Made by a program: the position numbers and the translations under genes. A DNA stretch of 64,000 nucleotides, taken from contig NZ_JACVFB010000005.1 of NCBI RefSeq assembly GCF_014529945.1, forward strand, positions 248,001 through 312,000, read 5' to 3'. Below the pieces are notes generated by a model. That model was not told the origin of the DNA and ran no database searches. It saw only the letters and a list, made by a program, of their open reading frames with translations. Shown in pieces: positions 8,585 through 18,023 of this stretch (the first letter of the stretch is position 1; the number at the start of each line of letters is the position of its first letter). Source of the DNA: Chitinophaga varians. GTDB taxonomy: Bacteria; Bacteroidota; Bacteroidia; Chitinophagales; Chitinophagaceae.

Positions 8585-9418
8585 ATGCGGAAATTTTTAT
8601 TGTATAGCAGTCTCCTTGCGCTGATCGTGGTCGCTTCTTCCTGTAACAATGAACTGAGAAGAATCGAAAAAAGCAACAACTTCGAGAAGAAGCTGGCGTA
8701 TGCTGACAAATTGTACTCGAAGAAAAAATACAATACGGCGCAAACACTGTATCAGGACCTCCTGCAGGTGTATAAAGGCACTGAGAAGTTTGAAGGCCTG
8801 TATTATAACTACGCATACTGTTCCTACTACGTGAAGGACTATGTTCAGGCAGCTTTCCATTTCAAAAACTACCTCGACGTATTCCCCAACAGCCCCAGAG
8901 CGGTGGAAATCGACTATATGCAGGCATACTGCTATTATAAGCAGTCACCCAAAGTATCGCTGGACCAGACCAACACCATGAAGGCCATCGCCCAGATGCA
9001 AACCTTCATCAATAACTACCCGCAGGCAGAAAAAGTACCGGAAGCCAATCTGGTAATCGAACTCTGCCGCAGGAAGCTGGAACTCAAAGAGTTCAACAGC
9101 GCCGAACTGTACTATAACCTGGGCTTTTACAAAGCGGCCGGTATCGCCTTCAAAAACCTGATGCGCAACTACCCCGACTCTGACAAAAGCGACGGCTACA
9201 AGATAATGGCCATCCGCGCCTACTACAACTATGCTAAAAACAGCATAGAAGAAAAACAAAAGGAACGCTACGAGACCGTTGTCAGCGAATACATGGACTT
9301 CGCAGACCACTATCCCAACAGCAAATTGAAGGCGGATGCCGAAAAATTTTATACCTTAGCGCAAAACAATATTAAATCACTGGAAAATGAGCAAAATAAA
9401 GAGAAGTCTAACCAGTAG
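8585..9418 (+). CDS. bamD: Outer membrane assembly lipoprotein BamD
   Basis: Periplasm-facing lipoprotein of the BAM complex that inserts beta-barrel proteins. The 277-aa product starts with a lipoprotein signal peptide ending in ASSC (Cys20), followed by TPR-like helical repeats (for example KKYNTAQTLYQDLL, DYVQAAFHFKNYL, FYKAAGIAFKNLM) typical of the BamD/YfiO family. Its 3' end overlaps rpoZ by 32 nt, and the gene order bamD-rpoZ-coaBC-DUF4835 is one I recall as conserved in Bacteroidota, which strengthens the call over a generic TPR lipoprotein. Confidence 0.9.
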   Translation: MRKFLLYSSLLALIVVASSCNNELRRIEKSNNFEKKLAYADKLYSKKKYNTAQTLYQDLLQVYKGTEKFEGLYYNYAYCSYYVKDYVQAAFHFKNYLDVFPNSPRAVEIDYMQAYCYYKQSPKVSLDQTNTMKAIAQMQTFINNYPQAEKVPEANLVIELCRRKLELKEFNSAELYYNLGFYKAAGIAFKNLMRNYPDSDKSDGYKIMAIRAYYNYAKNSIEEKQKERYETVVSEYMDFADHYPNSKLKADAEKFYTLAQNNIKSLENEQNKEKSNQ

Positions 9419-9728
9419 TCTTAATCCCTGGGTAGAAACCAAAAATACTACCGATATTAAGAACCGGACCGGTAATTTATATGAGTCTATTGCCGTGATA
9501 GCCAAACGCGCCAATCAGATCAATATTTCCGTGAAAGAGGAGCTCCATTCCAAGCTGGAAGAGTTTGCCAGTCATACTGACAACCTCGAAGAAGTACACG
9601 AAAACAAGGAGCAGATCGAGATTTCCCGCTTTTACGAAAGGCTGGCAAATCCTGCTATCCAGGCTACTCAGGAATTCCTGGACAATAAAATTTATTTCCG
9701 CAAGAACGACGACGACCTGTTCAGCTAA
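9387..9728 (+). CDS. rpoZ: DNA-directed RNA polymerase omega subunit, Bacteroidota type
   Basis: Small 113-aa protein of the Rpb6/omega family: it contains the conserved core GNLYESIAVIAKRANQI and a C-terminal helix, as in Bacteroidota omega proteins, which differ strongly from Escherichia coli RpoZ. Omega helps assemble and stabilise RNA polymerase. The start codon lies inside the end of bamD in another frame (32-nt overlap), suggesting translational coupling. A hairpin with a T-run follows 60 nt downstream. Confidence 0.85.
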   Translation: MSKIKRSLTSSLNPWVETKNTTDIKNRTGNLYESIAVIAKRANQINISVKEELHSKLEEFASHTDNLEEVHENKEQIEISRFYERLANPAIQATQEFLDNKIYFRKNDDDLFS

Positions 9729-9788
9729 TCCGCCACACATTATTTTGTGAGGTGCGTGATTGCGAAAAATAAAAATATTAATTTCATG

Positions 9789-9817
9789 GCGGCAGATTCA
9801 ATTCTGCCGCTTTTTTT
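9789..9817 (+). terminator. Intrinsic terminator-like hairpin just before coaBC
   Basis: Perfect 8-bp stem GCGGCAGA (9789-9796) / TCTGCCGC (9803-9810) with a 6-nt loop and seven T (9811-9817). It would end the bamD-rpoZ transcript. The T-run ends 6 nt before the coaBC ATG, so it could also act as an attenuator or cover the coaBC translation start. Confidence 0.8.
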
Positions 9818-9823
9818 ATATCT

Positions 9824-11047
9824 ATGGACGATATCAAAATACTACAAGGAAAGAAAATCCTGTTGGGCGTGTCCGGCAGCATTGCTGCCTATAAAGCCGC
9901 TACCCTCATCCGGCTGCTCGTGAAGGAAGGCGCCCTCGTGAAGGTAGTGATGACACCGGCAGCGGCTGACTTCATCACGCCACTGACCCTCGCCACCCTC
10001 TCCAAAAACGAAGTACCGCTCCATATCAGCGACCATAACAGCTGGAACAACCACGTCATGCTCGGCCGCTGGGCCGATGTGATGCTGATTGCACCCGCTT
10101 CTGCCAATACCATCGCCAAAATGGCCAACGGCCTGTGCGATAACCTCCTGCTGGCCACCTACTTATCCGCTACCTGCCCGGTACTCTATGCACCAGCTAT
10201 GGACGAAGACATGTGGAAACATCCGGCTACCCGCGCCAATGTGGCACGCCTCCGCGAATACGGCCATACGCAGATACCCGTGGCTGCCGGTGAACTGGCC
10301 AGCGGCCTCGTGGGAGAAGGACGCATGGCGGAACCGGAAAATATCGTCGCCCTGCTGCGCCGCCACTTCAGCCAGGTGGCCGGTGCCCGTAAACCACTCG
10401 ATGGCAAAATAGCCGTCGTAACAGCCGGCCCTACGATCGAACATATTGACCCGGTAAGATATATCAGCAACCACTCCAGCGGTAAAATGGGCATCGCGAT
10501 TGCCGAAGCCCTCGCCGATGCCGGCGCCCAGGTGAAACTGGTGCTGGGACCCACTAACCAAACCACGCACCACAGCGGTATCGATATCATCCCGGTACAA
10601 TCTGCCGATGATATGTTCCGCAGCGTAATCGCGGTATACCCACTGTCGGATATTGTAGTGGCGGCAGCTGCCGTGGCCGACTACCGCCCGGCACAGGTGG
10701 CAGACAAAAAAATCAAAAAAGGAGAAGATAAGTTCAGCATCGCCCTGGAGAAAACACACGATATCCTCCGGACACTGGGCAACAATAAAGGTCCGCAGCA
10801 ACTGTTGGTGGGCTTCTCCCTGGAAACAAACAACGAAAGGGAGTACGCCCTGAAGAAACTGCGCGACAAAAATCTGGATATGATCGTGATGAACTCCCTC
10901 GCCGACCCGGGCGCCGGATTCAACTACGATACCAATAAAGTGACCCTGTTCGACAACAGGGGAAAAGAACGTGACATCCCCCTCAAATCCAAACAGGAAG
11001 TAGCCAGGGATATTGTTTCTGCTATAATAGAACTGCAACATGCGTAA
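9824..11047 (+). CDS. coaBC: Bifunctional phosphopantothenoylcysteine decarboxylase / phosphopantothenate-cysteine ligase CoaBC
   Basis: Two consecutive steps of coenzyme A synthesis in one 407-aa protein. The N-terminal flavoprotein half (CoaC) shows [11 protein letters not shown] (15-25), the histidine region [22 protein letters not shown] and the substrate clamp APAMDEDMW; the clamp has Asp where many homologues have Asn. The C-terminal half (CoaB) starts around residue 195 with [19 protein letters not shown] and ends with the Lys-rich [10 protein letters not shown] segment. It starts right after a terminator-like hairpin and overlaps the next gene by 8 nt. Confidence 0.96.
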   Translation: MDDIKILQGKKILLGVSGSIAAYKAATLIRLLVKEGALVKVVMTPAAADFITPLTLATLSKNEVPLHISDHNSWNNHVMLGRWADVMLIAPASANTIAKMANGLCDNLLLATYLSATCPVLYAPAMDEDMWKHPATRANVARLREYGHTQIPVAAGELASGLVGEGRMAEPENIVALLRRHFSQVAGARKPLDGKIAVVTAGPTIEHIDPVRYISNHSSGKMGIAIAEALADAGAQVKLVLGPTNQTTHHSGIDIIPVQSADDMFRSVIAVYPLSDIVVAAAAVADYRPAQVADKKIKKGEDKFSIALEKTHDILRTLGNNKGPQQLLVGFSLETNNEREYALKKLRDKNLDMIVMNSLADPGAGFNYDTNKVTLFDNRGKERDIPLKSKQEVARDIVSAIIELQHA

Positions 11048-11966
11048 CCGCTTCCCCTTCGCCCTGCTGCTGGCAGGTATTTTCGTTTTCACGGCCAACT
11101 GCCTGCAGGCGCAGGAGATCAGGGCTAACGTGACCGTAGTGGCCAACCAGGTCCAGGGTGTTGACCGGAAAGTGTTTACCACGCTGCAAACAGCCCTCAG
11201 GGAATTTCTCAACAACCGCCACTGGACAGATGATGCCTTTACGCCGGCAGAAAGAATTGAATGCAACTTCCTGCTGAACATAACAGGCGTGACAGGGGAA
11301 AACATGTACAAGGCTTCCCTCACCATACAGGCTACCCGCCCGGTGTTTAACAGCAGCTATGTGACCAGCCTGCTGAACACGCAGGACAACAACGTGGCCT
11401 TTCGTTACGTAGAATTCCAACAGCTGGAATTCAGCGACAACCGCGTAGTGGGCAACGATCCCATGGCTTCCAATCTCACCGCCATCATGGCGTATTACGT
11501 GAATATCGTTCTCGGATTGGACTACGATTCGTTCTCTCCCCGCGGCGGTGACGTCTATTTCAAAAAAGCGCTCAATATTGTCAACAACGCGCCGGATGGA
11601 AAAGACATCTCCGGATGGAAAGCTTTCGAAGGTACCCGCAACCGTTACTGGTTGCAGGATAACCTCCTGAATGCCAAATTCCTCAACTTCCATGATGTGA
11701 TGTACCAGTATCACCGCAACGGACTGGACGTGATGTACGAAGACGTTAACAGAGGCCGTGCGGCCATTATGAACTGCCTCAACCTGCTGTATGCCATTCA
11801 TCAGGACATACCCAACTCCATGTTGATGCAGACATTCTACTCCGCCAAGGCCGATGAACTGCAGAAGATATTTTCCAAGGCCATGCCACAGGAGAAAATG
11901 AGGGCGGCCGAATTACTGGCCCAGATGGATGTGCCCAACGCACAGAAATATCAGCAGATGAAATAA
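11040..11966 (+). CDS. DUF4835 family secreted protein
   Basis: 308-aa protein with a clear signal peptide (about 1-24, ending LQAQ) and no further membrane segment, so probably periplasmic or outer-membrane associated. I recognise it as DUF4835 from the RANVTVVANQVQGVDRKVF opening and from its position after coaBC, which I recall as conserved in Bacteroidota (often followed by recN). Its molecular function is not known to me. It overlaps coaBC by 8 nt, so co-translation is likely. No catalytic motif is visible. Confidence 0.8.
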   Translation: MRNRFPFALLLAGIFVFTANCLQAQEIRANVTVVANQVQGVDRKVFTTLQTALREFLNNRHWTDDAFTPAERIECNFLLNITGVTGENMYKASLTIQATRPVFNSSYVTSLLNTQDNNVAFRYVEFQQLEFSDNRVVGNDPMASNLTAIMAYYVNIVLGLDYDSFSPRGGDVYFKKALNIVNNAPDGKDISGWKAFEGTRNRYWLQDNLLNAKFLNFHDVMYQYHRNGLDVMYEDVNRGRAAIMNCLNLLYAIHQDIPNSMLMQTFYSAKADELQKIFSKAMPQEKMRAAELLAQMDVPNAQKYQQMK

Positions 11967-12009
11967 CAGCCGGTGATCATCTCCGGACACAACAATTTTT
12001 TAGAAAAGA

Positions 12010-12489
12010 ATGAACAACCGTTTTAAAGCGCTCGTAGCAGGACTCGTATTTTTGATGGCAGCTTGTGGTGATCCGGGCAATGTCCCCAAGGAGTATATCC
12101 AGAAGGATAAAATGAGCAAGATCCTGGTAGACATGACCCTGGCAGACGCCTATGGCAACGAAGTGAGCGCGCTGACTACACCCCTGCCTGATTCTGTCAG
12201 ACTGGAAAAAGTAAAGATCTACTACAAACAGATACTGGACCTGCACCACGTGTCCGTAAAGGAATTCATGACCAGTTATAATTGGTATGAAAGTCACCCG
12301 GACCGGATGAAAGACGTGTTTGAAAAAGTGCAGGCAGATATCGCTATCAGAAAAAATAAACTAGGCAATCCGGTGGAAGAAAACGCGCCTGTAAGGCACC
12401 GCCTGAAAAGCTTTTTCCCCAACGCAGACAAAGCTTTCCTGTTACCCGCTTCCGATACGGTACGCCCCTTTATCAAGCGACAGCCATAA
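12010..12489 (+). CDS. DUF4296 family lipoprotein
   Basis: 159-aa predicted lipoprotein: a signal peptide ends in LMAAC (Cys19), and the mature part begins with the DUF4296-like pattern [24 protein letters not shown]. It is mostly helical and charged, with no catalytic motif. Position 43 nt after the DUF4835 gene and 22 nt before the CoA-transferase subunit A suggests a shared transcript. Function unknown. Confidence 0.75.
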   Translation: MNNRFKALVAGLVFLMAACGDPGNVPKEYIQKDKMSKILVDMTLADAYGNEVSALTTPLPDSVRLEKVKIYYKQILDLHHVSVKEFMTSYNWYESHPDRMKDVFEKVQADIAIRKNKLGNPVEENAPVRHRLKSFFPNADKAFLLPASDTVRPFIKRQP

Positions 12490-12511
12490 GATCAATATAA
12501 AACACCAAAAC

Positions 12512-13204
12512 ATGAACAAAGTAGTAGCAAATGCAGACGAAGCCATAAGGGACATCCGGGATGGCGCGGTGGTAATGCTGGGGGGATTTGGTTTGTGTGG
12601 TATTCCGGAAAACTGTATCGCAGCGCTGGTCAGAAAGGGCGTAAAAGAACTGACCTGTATTTCCAACAATGCCGGAGTCGACGACTTTGGATTAGGCATG
12701 TTGTTGAAAACCCGTCAGATCCGCAAGATGATGTCTTCCTACGTAGGGGAAAACGCAGAATTTGAAAGACAGCTGCTGGCCGGCGAACTGGAGGTAGACC
12801 TGATCCCGCAGGGTACCCTCGCCACCCGCATACAGATGGCCGGTATGGGCATCCCCGCTTTTTTCACCCCCGCCGGTTATGGCACTGAAGTGGCCGCCGG
12901 TAAAGAAACCCGCGAATTCAACGGCAAAAACTATCTCATGGAGATGGCACTGCATGCCGATTTTGCTATCGTGAAAGCCTGGAAAGGAGATACCATGGGC
13001 AATCTGGTATTCCGTAAAACCACCCGCAATTTCAGTACCTCCATGGCCAAAGCCGGTAATATCACCATCGCGGAGGTAGAGGAACTGGTACAGCCGGGTG
13101 AACTGGACCCCGATCACATCCACGTACCGGGAATCTATGTGCACCGCATCTTTGCAGGCTCCGACTATGAAAAACGGATAGAACGCAGGACCGTACAGAT
13201 GTAA
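12512..13204 (+). CDS. scoA: 3-oxoacid CoA-transferase subunit A
   Basis: Alpha subunit (230 aa) of a family I CoA-transferase, probably succinyl-CoA:3-ketoacid CoA-transferase, which moves CoA between succinate and acetoacetate. The glycine-rich [11 protein letters not shown] (24-34), the [13 protein letters not shown] block and the [13 protein letters not shown] region match the ScoA/AtoD family. The beta subunit follows 47 nt downstream. Substrate choice (acetoacetate, butyrate or other) cannot be read from sequence alone. Confidence 0.9.
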   Translation: MNKVVANADEAIRDIRDGAVVMLGGFGLCGIPENCIAALVRKGVKELTCISNNAGVDDFGLGMLLKTRQIRKMMSSYVGENAEFERQLLAGELEVDLIPQGTLATRIQMAGMGIPAFFTPAGYGTEVAAGKETREFNGKNYLMEMALHADFAIVKAWKGDTMGNLVFRKTTRNFSTSMAKAGNITIAEVEELVQPGELDPDHIHVPGIYVHRIFAGSDYEKRIERRTVQM

Positions 13205-13251
13205 CGGTAACGACTACACGTTATTATTCCACTTTCCAAAATCAGTATGTT

Positions 13252-13908
13252 ATGCCTCTCGATAAATTTGGTATCGCCAAAAGAATAGCAAAGGAGTTAA
13301 AAGATGGTATGTATGTCAACCTGGGTATCGGTATTCCCACACTGGTAGCCAATTACATCCCTGCCGGGATTTCTATTATGCTGCAGTCTGAAAACGGTAT
13401 GCTCGGTATGGGCCCGTACCCGTCTGCCGATGATATAGATCCGGACCTGATCAACGCCGGTAAGGAAACGGTGACTCTCCTGCCCGGTGGCAGTTTCTTC
13501 GATTCTGCCGAAAGCTTCGGCATGATCCGCGCCGGCAAAGTAGATCTCACCGTATTGGGCGCTATGGAAGTAGCCGACAATGGTGATATCGCCAACTGGA
13601 AAATACCCGGTAAAATGGTGAAGGGCATGGGCGGCGCGATGGACCTGGTAGCTGCGGCCAAGAATATTATTGTGGCCATGATGCACACCAATCCTAAAGG
13701 AGAGAGCAAACTGCTGTCTGCCTGTACACTGCCGTTGACCGGTGTCAACTGCGTTAAAAAAATTGTGACGGACCTCGCGGTGCTGGAAGTTACCCCCGAC
13801 GGTTTCCGCCTGCTGGAACGTGCTCCGGACGTGAGCGTGGAAGAAATCAAAGCCAAAACTGCCGGCAGGTTGATTGTGGAGGGAGATATTCCTGTAGTAG
13901 CGATTTAA
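13252..13908 (+). CDS. scoB: 3-oxoacid CoA-transferase subunit B
   Basis: Beta subunit (218 aa) that carries the catalytic glutamate of family I CoA-transferases: the SENG motif at 46-49 with Glu47 forming the CoA thioester. [12 protein letters not shown] and GGAMDLV are further family blocks. It pairs with the subunit A gene immediately upstream and is followed by a strong intrinsic terminator, so the two genes end an operon. Confidence 0.93.
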   Translation: MPLDKFGIAKRIAKELKDGMYVNLGIGIPTLVANYIPAGISIMLQSENGMLGMGPYPSADDIDPDLINAGKETVTLLPGGSFFDSAESFGMIRAGKVDLTVLGAMEVADNGDIANWKIPGKMVKGMGGAMDLVAAAKNIIVAMMHTNPKGESKLLSACTLPLTGVNCVKKIVTDLAVLEVTPDGFRLLERAPDVSVEEIKAKTAGRLIVEGDIPVVAI

Positions 13909-13928
13909 AATAACTGAATACATGAGTG

Positions 13929-13961
13929 GCCCGCCTGATAATTTTCCGGCGGGCTTTTTTT
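13929..13961 (+). terminator. Intrinsic terminator after scoB
   Basis: 7-bp GC-rich stem GCCCGCC (13929-13935) / GGCGGGC (13948-13954), 12-nt loop, seven T at 13955-13961. It lies 20 nt after the scoB stop codon. Confidence 0.9.
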
Positions 13962-14152
13962 ATGCTCATATATTTAATTTAACGTCTATGTTACTCCATG
14001 GGTGAATGAGTGTTTTTTCTGTGATTACCCTGCCTGATTTTAACGTTTCCTTTTTGTTCGATTACCGCTATGGTTGCGGCGAATCCCTAAAAAGAGGTCG
14101 CTGAAATGACAAAATAATTGGGTAACTTACACTTTGCTAAACACAGTTCGAG

Positions 14153-14992
14153 GTGCAAGTTGGTTTTCTTTGTTATAATGGTAAGTTTTACTCTTCCGGT
14201 GACCCGATTTTTACAGCAGACAACCGTTCTTTTCGTTATGGGGACGGCTGCTTTGAAACAATGCGGGTGCATCAGGGAGAAGTAGTATTGAGCGATTTAC
14301 ATTTTGAACGCTTACTTGCCAGCCTGCATCTGCTGCATTTTGATATTCCGTCCCATTTCACGAAAGCTTTTTTCCTCCGTCAGATAACAGACCTGTGCCA
14401 CAAAAATAACCTGACCCATATGGCACGGGTGAGGTTCTCCGTATTCCGCGCTGATGGCGGATTATATGAGCCGATCAATAATCTTCCGTGTTATCTCATA
14501 CAGGCATGGGAATTGAGCAGTACCGTACTGGAACTGAATGAAAACGGACTCGTGTTGGACATCTTCCCGGATGCCAGAAAAACCAGTGATAAATTCTCTT
14601 CCATTAAATCCAATAACTGTCTCCCTTATGTGATGGGCGCCATGTATGGCAAACAACACGGCTTCAATGAAGTACTGTTGCTTAATCAATATGGCCGGGT
14701 GGCAGACAGTACCATCGCTAATGTTTTTATGGTGCATCATAAAACCATTTACACACCACCGCTTTCGGAAGGTTGTGTTTGCGGCGTGATGCGCAAGCAT
14801 CTGCTAAATTCAGAATTACCCTTTAAAATAGAGGAAAAGCCACTCACTATCGAAGACCTGGAAAATGCAGATGAAATATTTCTGACCAATGCTATACAGG
14901 GCGTACGCTGGGTAGGTCTTTTCCGTGACAGCAGCTATGGCAACGCCACTGCTGCTATTTTACACGAAGTACTGTTTGATGGTAAAGTCTAG
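14153..14992 (+). CDS. Class IV aminotransferase / 4-amino-4-deoxychorismate lyase-like PLP enzyme
   Basis: 279-aa fold-type IV PLP enzyme. Visible family features: FRYGDGCFETMRV near the N-terminus, the PLP lysine in SSIKSNNCLPYV, the downstream GFNEVLLLN (Glu of the family), and RVADSTIANVF, where Asp replaces the more usual Glu. Members include aminodeoxychorismate lyase (PabC), branched-chain and D-amino acid aminotransferases; the short length and sequence fit a PabC-like lyase but this is not decisive. The only start after the in-frame stop at 14138 is GTG at 14153. It is separated from the photolyase by 1 nt, suggesting coupling. Confidence 0.75.
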   Translation: MQVGFLCYNGKFYSSGDPIFTADNRSFRYGDGCFETMRVHQGEVVLSDLHFERLLASLHLLHFDIPSHFTKAFFLRQITDLCHKNNLTHMARVRFSVFRADGGLYEPINNLPCYLIQAWELSSTVLELNENGLVLDIFPDARKTSDKFSSIKSNNCLPYVMGAMYGKQHGFNEVLLLNQYGRVADSTIANVFMVHHKTIYTPPLSEGCVCGVMRKHLLNSELPFKIEEKPLTIEDLENADEIFLTNAIQGVRWVGLFRDSSYGNATAAILHEVLFDGKV

Positions 14993-14993
14993 T

Positions 14994-16298
14994 ATGAAAC
15001 CTGCTGTTAATCTTTGCTGGCTCCGCCGCGATCTGCGGCTGAATGACCAGGCTGCTTTATATCATGCGTTAAAAGGCGACCGTCCGGTGGTCCCCGTTTT
15101 TGTGTTTGATGCCCAGATACTGGACGACCTGGAAGAGAAAGCAGACCATCGCGTGATATTTATTCACCAAACGCTGGAAGCGCTGCAACAACAACTCACG
15201 GCTGCCGGCACTACCCTGGATGTTTTTTACGGAACACCGGAAGCAGCATTTAACCACTGGACAGCACGGTACGATGTGCAGAAAGTATTTACCAACAACG
15301 ATTATGAACCGTATGCCCGTGAGCGTGATACTGCTATCGCCAAACTGTTAAAGGAAAAAGAGATTTCTTTTCACAGCTATAAAGACCAGGTCATTTTTGA
15401 AAAGAAAGAAGTCTTAAAAGATAACGGTGACCCCTATACGATATTTACCCCTTACAGTAAAAGATGGCTGGCCACGCTGACACCATTTTATTACAAGCCT
15501 TATCCGGTGGAGAAGTATACAGACAACTGGTATCAGCAGGCGCCGCTGAAAATACCTTCACTGAAAACAATGGGATTTAAGGCTGTCAAAGTCACCTTTC
15601 CGCCAGCCGATATTCCGGAAAAAATTATCAGCCACTATGATAAAACCCATGATATTCCTGCCATACCAGGCACTTCGCACCTGGGGGTGCATTTACGCTT
15701 TGGTACCATCAGCATCCGGGAACTGGTAAAAAAGGCACTGGACGACAACGAGACGTTTTTGAAAGAACTGATCTGGCGGGAGTTTTTCCAGATGATATTG
15801 TGGCATTTTCCGGAGGTGCAGCATGCTTCCTTCAAAAAAGAATATGATCGCATTCCATGGCGGAACAATGAAAAGGAATTTGAACGCTGGTGTCAGGGAC
15901 AGACAGGCTATCCCATTGTAGATGCCGGGATGCGTGAACTGAATACCACCGGTTTCATGCACAACAGGGTGAGGATGATCACCGCCAGCTTTCTCACCAA
16001 ACACCTGTTAATCGACTGGCGCTGGGGGGAAGCTTATTTTGCCGCTAAGCTATTGGATTACGACCTGGCTTCCAATAATGGTAACTGGCAATGGGCCGCT
16101 GGCTGCGGTTGCGATGCAGCGCCTTATTTCAGGGTATTCAATCCAACGTTACAGACACAGAAGTTTGACAAGGACCTGCATTATATCCGTCAGTGGGTAC
16201 CGGAGCTGGATGATTTTTCTTATCCCCGGCCAATGGTGGAACATGATGCGGCGAGGAAGCGTGCGCTGGAGGTGTATGGGAAGGCGCTTGCCCGGTGA
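14994..16298 (+). CDS. Deoxyribodipyrimidine photolyase / cryptochrome family protein
   Basis: 434-aa flavoprotein that probably splits UV-induced cyclobutane pyrimidine dimers with blue light. The N-terminal photolyase domain begins NLCWLRRDLRLNDQAAL; the C-terminal FAD-binding domain shows ELIWREFFQMIL, GYPIVDAGMREL, HNRVRMITASFLTKHL, IDWRWGE and DYDLASNNGNWQWAAG, the classic class I signature. I chose the ATG at 14994, 1 nt after the upstream TAG; upstream in-frame starts would encode a non-conserved extension overlapping the neighbour. A long nested inverted repeat begins right after the stop codon. Confidence 0.92.
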   Translation: MKPAVNLCWLRRDLRLNDQAALYHALKGDRPVVPVFVFDAQILDDLEEKADHRVIFIHQTLEALQQQLTAAGTTLDVFYGTPEAAFNHWTARYDVQKVFTNNDYEPYARERDTAIAKLLKEKEISFHSYKDQVIFEKKEVLKDNGDPYTIFTPYSKRWLATLTPFYYKPYPVEKYTDNWYQQAPLKIPSLKTMGFKAVKVTFPPADIPEKIISHYDKTHDIPAIPGTSHLGVHLRFGTISIRELVKKALDDNETFLKELIWREFFQMILWHFPEVQHASFKKEYDRIPWRNNEKEFERWCQGQTGYPIVDAGMRELNTTGFMHNRVRMITASFLTKHLLIDWRWGEAYFAAKLLDYDLASNNGNWQWAAGCGCDAAPYFRVFNPTLQTQKFDKDLHYIRQWVPELDDFSYPRPMVEHDAARKRALEVYGKALAR

Positions 16299-16299
16299 T

Positions 16300-16458
16300 C
16301 ACGCAAAGGCGCATAAGCAGCAAAGACACAAAGAATAATATACACGAGCAGAGAAAGCAAAGGAGCGAAGATCAAATTTTGATCTTCGCTCCTTTGCTTT
16401 CTTATTAATGCTGATTGAAAAATGCTTTGCGTCTTTGCTGCTTATGCGTCTTTGCGTG
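16300..16458. repeat. Nested inverted repeat between the photolyase gene and mqnD
   Basis: Outer arms of 26 nt at 16300-16325 and 16433-16458 are inverted copies with one mismatch (they begin CACGCAAAGGCGCATAAGCA). They enclose a perfect 25-nt inner inverted repeat, 16352-16376 / 16378-16402, containing AGAAAGCAAAGGAGCG. It lies between two convergent genes and could stop transcription both ways. The right outer arm overlaps the last codons and stop of mqnD. The same words recur at 60828-60986. Confidence 0.85.
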
Positions 16459-17251
16459 CAACAACACCTTCAGCTGCTGTCATCAGCGCTGCTACCGCTG
16501 CGTGGCCTTCTTTGCCGAGGTCGAGGCTGAAATCGTTGACATACAAATCGATATGCTGGCGCATCACCTGTTCATCCATTTCCTGTGCGTGGGATTTGAT
16601 GTAGTCAGACAGCTGAGGATATTCACTGTAGGCATGTTGCAGGCTTTGGTGGATCAGTGCATCCACCTGCGCGCGTGTTTCAGCGGGGATATCCTTGCGG
16701 ATGAAGATACCACCCAGCGGAATGGGGTTGCCGGTGGTAGACTCCCAGTATTCGCCCATGTCCATGAGTTTCACGAGGCCTTTGAGCTGATAGGTAAAGC
16801 GGTTTTCGTGGATGATCACGCCGGCGTCCACATCACCATTGAGCACGGCGTTTTCGATTTCTGAAAACAGCATCACCTTTTTGTTGGTCGCTTCCGGGAA
16901 AGCGATGGAAAAGAGGAGGTTGGCCGTAGTATTCTCGCCGGGGATGGCTATTGTCAGGTTTTTGATTTCTTCGCGGGGGATATCTTTCTTAGCGATGAGC
17001 AGGGGGCCGCAGCCGCGTCCGAGGGCGCTGCCGCTGTTGAGCAGGTCGTACTTGTCCCTTACTTTCAGGTATACCGCAAAACTCAGCTTCGTGACAGGCA
17101 ATTTCCCTTCCAGCGCCCAGCGGTTGAGCGTTTCCACATCTTCCAGCTGCGTATCAAATGTAAATCCTTGCGTATCGATCTTGTTGTTAACCATGGCATC
17201 GAAGATAAAAGTATCGTTCGGGCAGGGTGAGAAACCTAATGATAAGTGCAT
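16442..17251 (-). CDS. mqnD: 1,4-dihydroxy-6-naphthoate synthase MqnD
   Basis: Enzyme of the futalosine route to menaquinone that converts cyclic dehypoxanthinylfutalosine to 1,4-dihydroxy-6-naphthoate. The 269-aa product has the solute-binding-like fold of the family, with SPCPNDTFIFDAM (8-20) and SALGRGCGPLL as recognisable blocks. It follows mqnB by 21 nt in the same direction. The last residues (RKDA) and stop codon are encoded within an arm of the intergenic repeat, so the C-terminus may have been altered by it. Confidence 0.92.
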   Translation of the reverse strand: MHLSLGFSPCPNDTFIFDAMVNNKIDTQGFTFDTQLEDVETLNRWALEGKLPVTKLSFAVYLKVRDKYDLLNSGSALGRGCGPLLIAKKDIPREEIKNLTIAIPGENTTANLLFSIAFPEATNKKVMLFSEIENAVLNGDVDAGVIIHENRFTYQLKGLVKLMDMGEYWESTTGNPIPLGGIFIRKDIPAETRAQVDALIHQSLQHAYSEYPQLSDYIKSHAQEMDEQVMRQHIDLYVNDFSLDLGKEGHAAVAALMTAAEGVVARKDA

Positions 17252-17272
17252 ATGCTTAGAAAATTTTATTTG

Positions 17273-17959
17273 TTAAGTTAAGCTTGCCAGCGACTTGACA
17301 ACTGAAATGAGTTCGTCGTTCAGTTGTTTGACAGCCAGGGGGATATTCCATTTGCTTTTATCGCGTATTTCCACATAGTTGGAGATGCTGCGGACCTGCA
17401 GGAAGGGAATATTTTCCGAGAGGCAGGCGTAGTGGAATGCTGCGCCTTCCATGCTTTCCACATCGGGCATGTATTTGCTTTCCAGCCGGGTGATGGTGGG
17501 GGTGCTGCCGCTGACCATATTTACGCTGACGCCTGTTGCTTTGGGCAGCTCAGGCCGGTAGGGCAGGTTGGCAAAGGTGTTCACGAGGGCGTTGCCGGTG
17601 AAAGGGGCCTGGGAGGGCTGCCAGAGTTGTATATCAAATAAATCTTTAAACTGATCCTGATCTTCCGCGCCGAGGTCGGCCAGGTATTCCCGGTCCACCA
17701 TCACCACGGAGCCGAGTGCCCATTCACGGCGGAATGAGCCGGCGATGCCGGCCTGCAGGGCCATATCGGGGCGGTTAGTGGCGAGGTAACGGCCAAGGCT
17801 GTATGCATAGTGCATCATGCCGATACCGGCAATCAGTACCTGAATCTCGCAGTTGGCCAGGCGGTATTGGTGGGCAGATACTTTTTGGCTTTCATGGTCC
17901 AGGAATTGCAGAAAAGGCTGGACTTCCAGTATGGTCGCAGCGGTAACCAATAATTTCAT
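17273..17959 (-). CDS. mqnB: Futalosine hydrolase MqnB
   Basis: Nucleoside phosphorylase-fold enzyme (228 aa) that removes hypoxanthine from futalosine in menaquinone synthesis. Visible: LVTAATILEVQPFL at the start, the glycine-rich QAGIAGSF, and the nucleoside-binding Met-Glu pair in VESMEGAAFHYAC followed by RSISNYVEIRDKSKWNIP, all typical of MqnB/MTA-nucleosidase relatives. The immediate mqnD partner favours MqnB over other purine nucleosidases. Start at 17959 (MKLLVTAAT); a start 18 nt upstream is possible but not conserved. Confidence 0.9.
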   Translation of the reverse strand: MKLLVTAATILEVQPFLQFLDHESQKVSAHQYRLANCEIQVLIAGIGMMHYAYSLGRYLATNRPDMALQAGIAGSFRREWALGSVVMVDREYLADLGAEDQDQFKDLFDIQLWQPSQAPFTGNALVNTFANLPYRPELPKATGVSVNMVSGSTPTITRLESKYMPDVESMEGAAFHYACLSENIPFLQVRSISNYVEIRDKSKWNIPLAVKQLNDELISVVKSLASLT

Positions 17960-18023
17960 GCGGTAAAAGTACGGCAAAAATGATCGCTGGCAGTGTAAAA
18001 CAATTGACAGGAATAAGGATAAA

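Noticed and set aside
10163-11326. 387-codon minus-strand frame across the coaBC/DUF4835 junction
   Set aside because: Opposite two confidently assigned overlapping genes; no recognisable domain.
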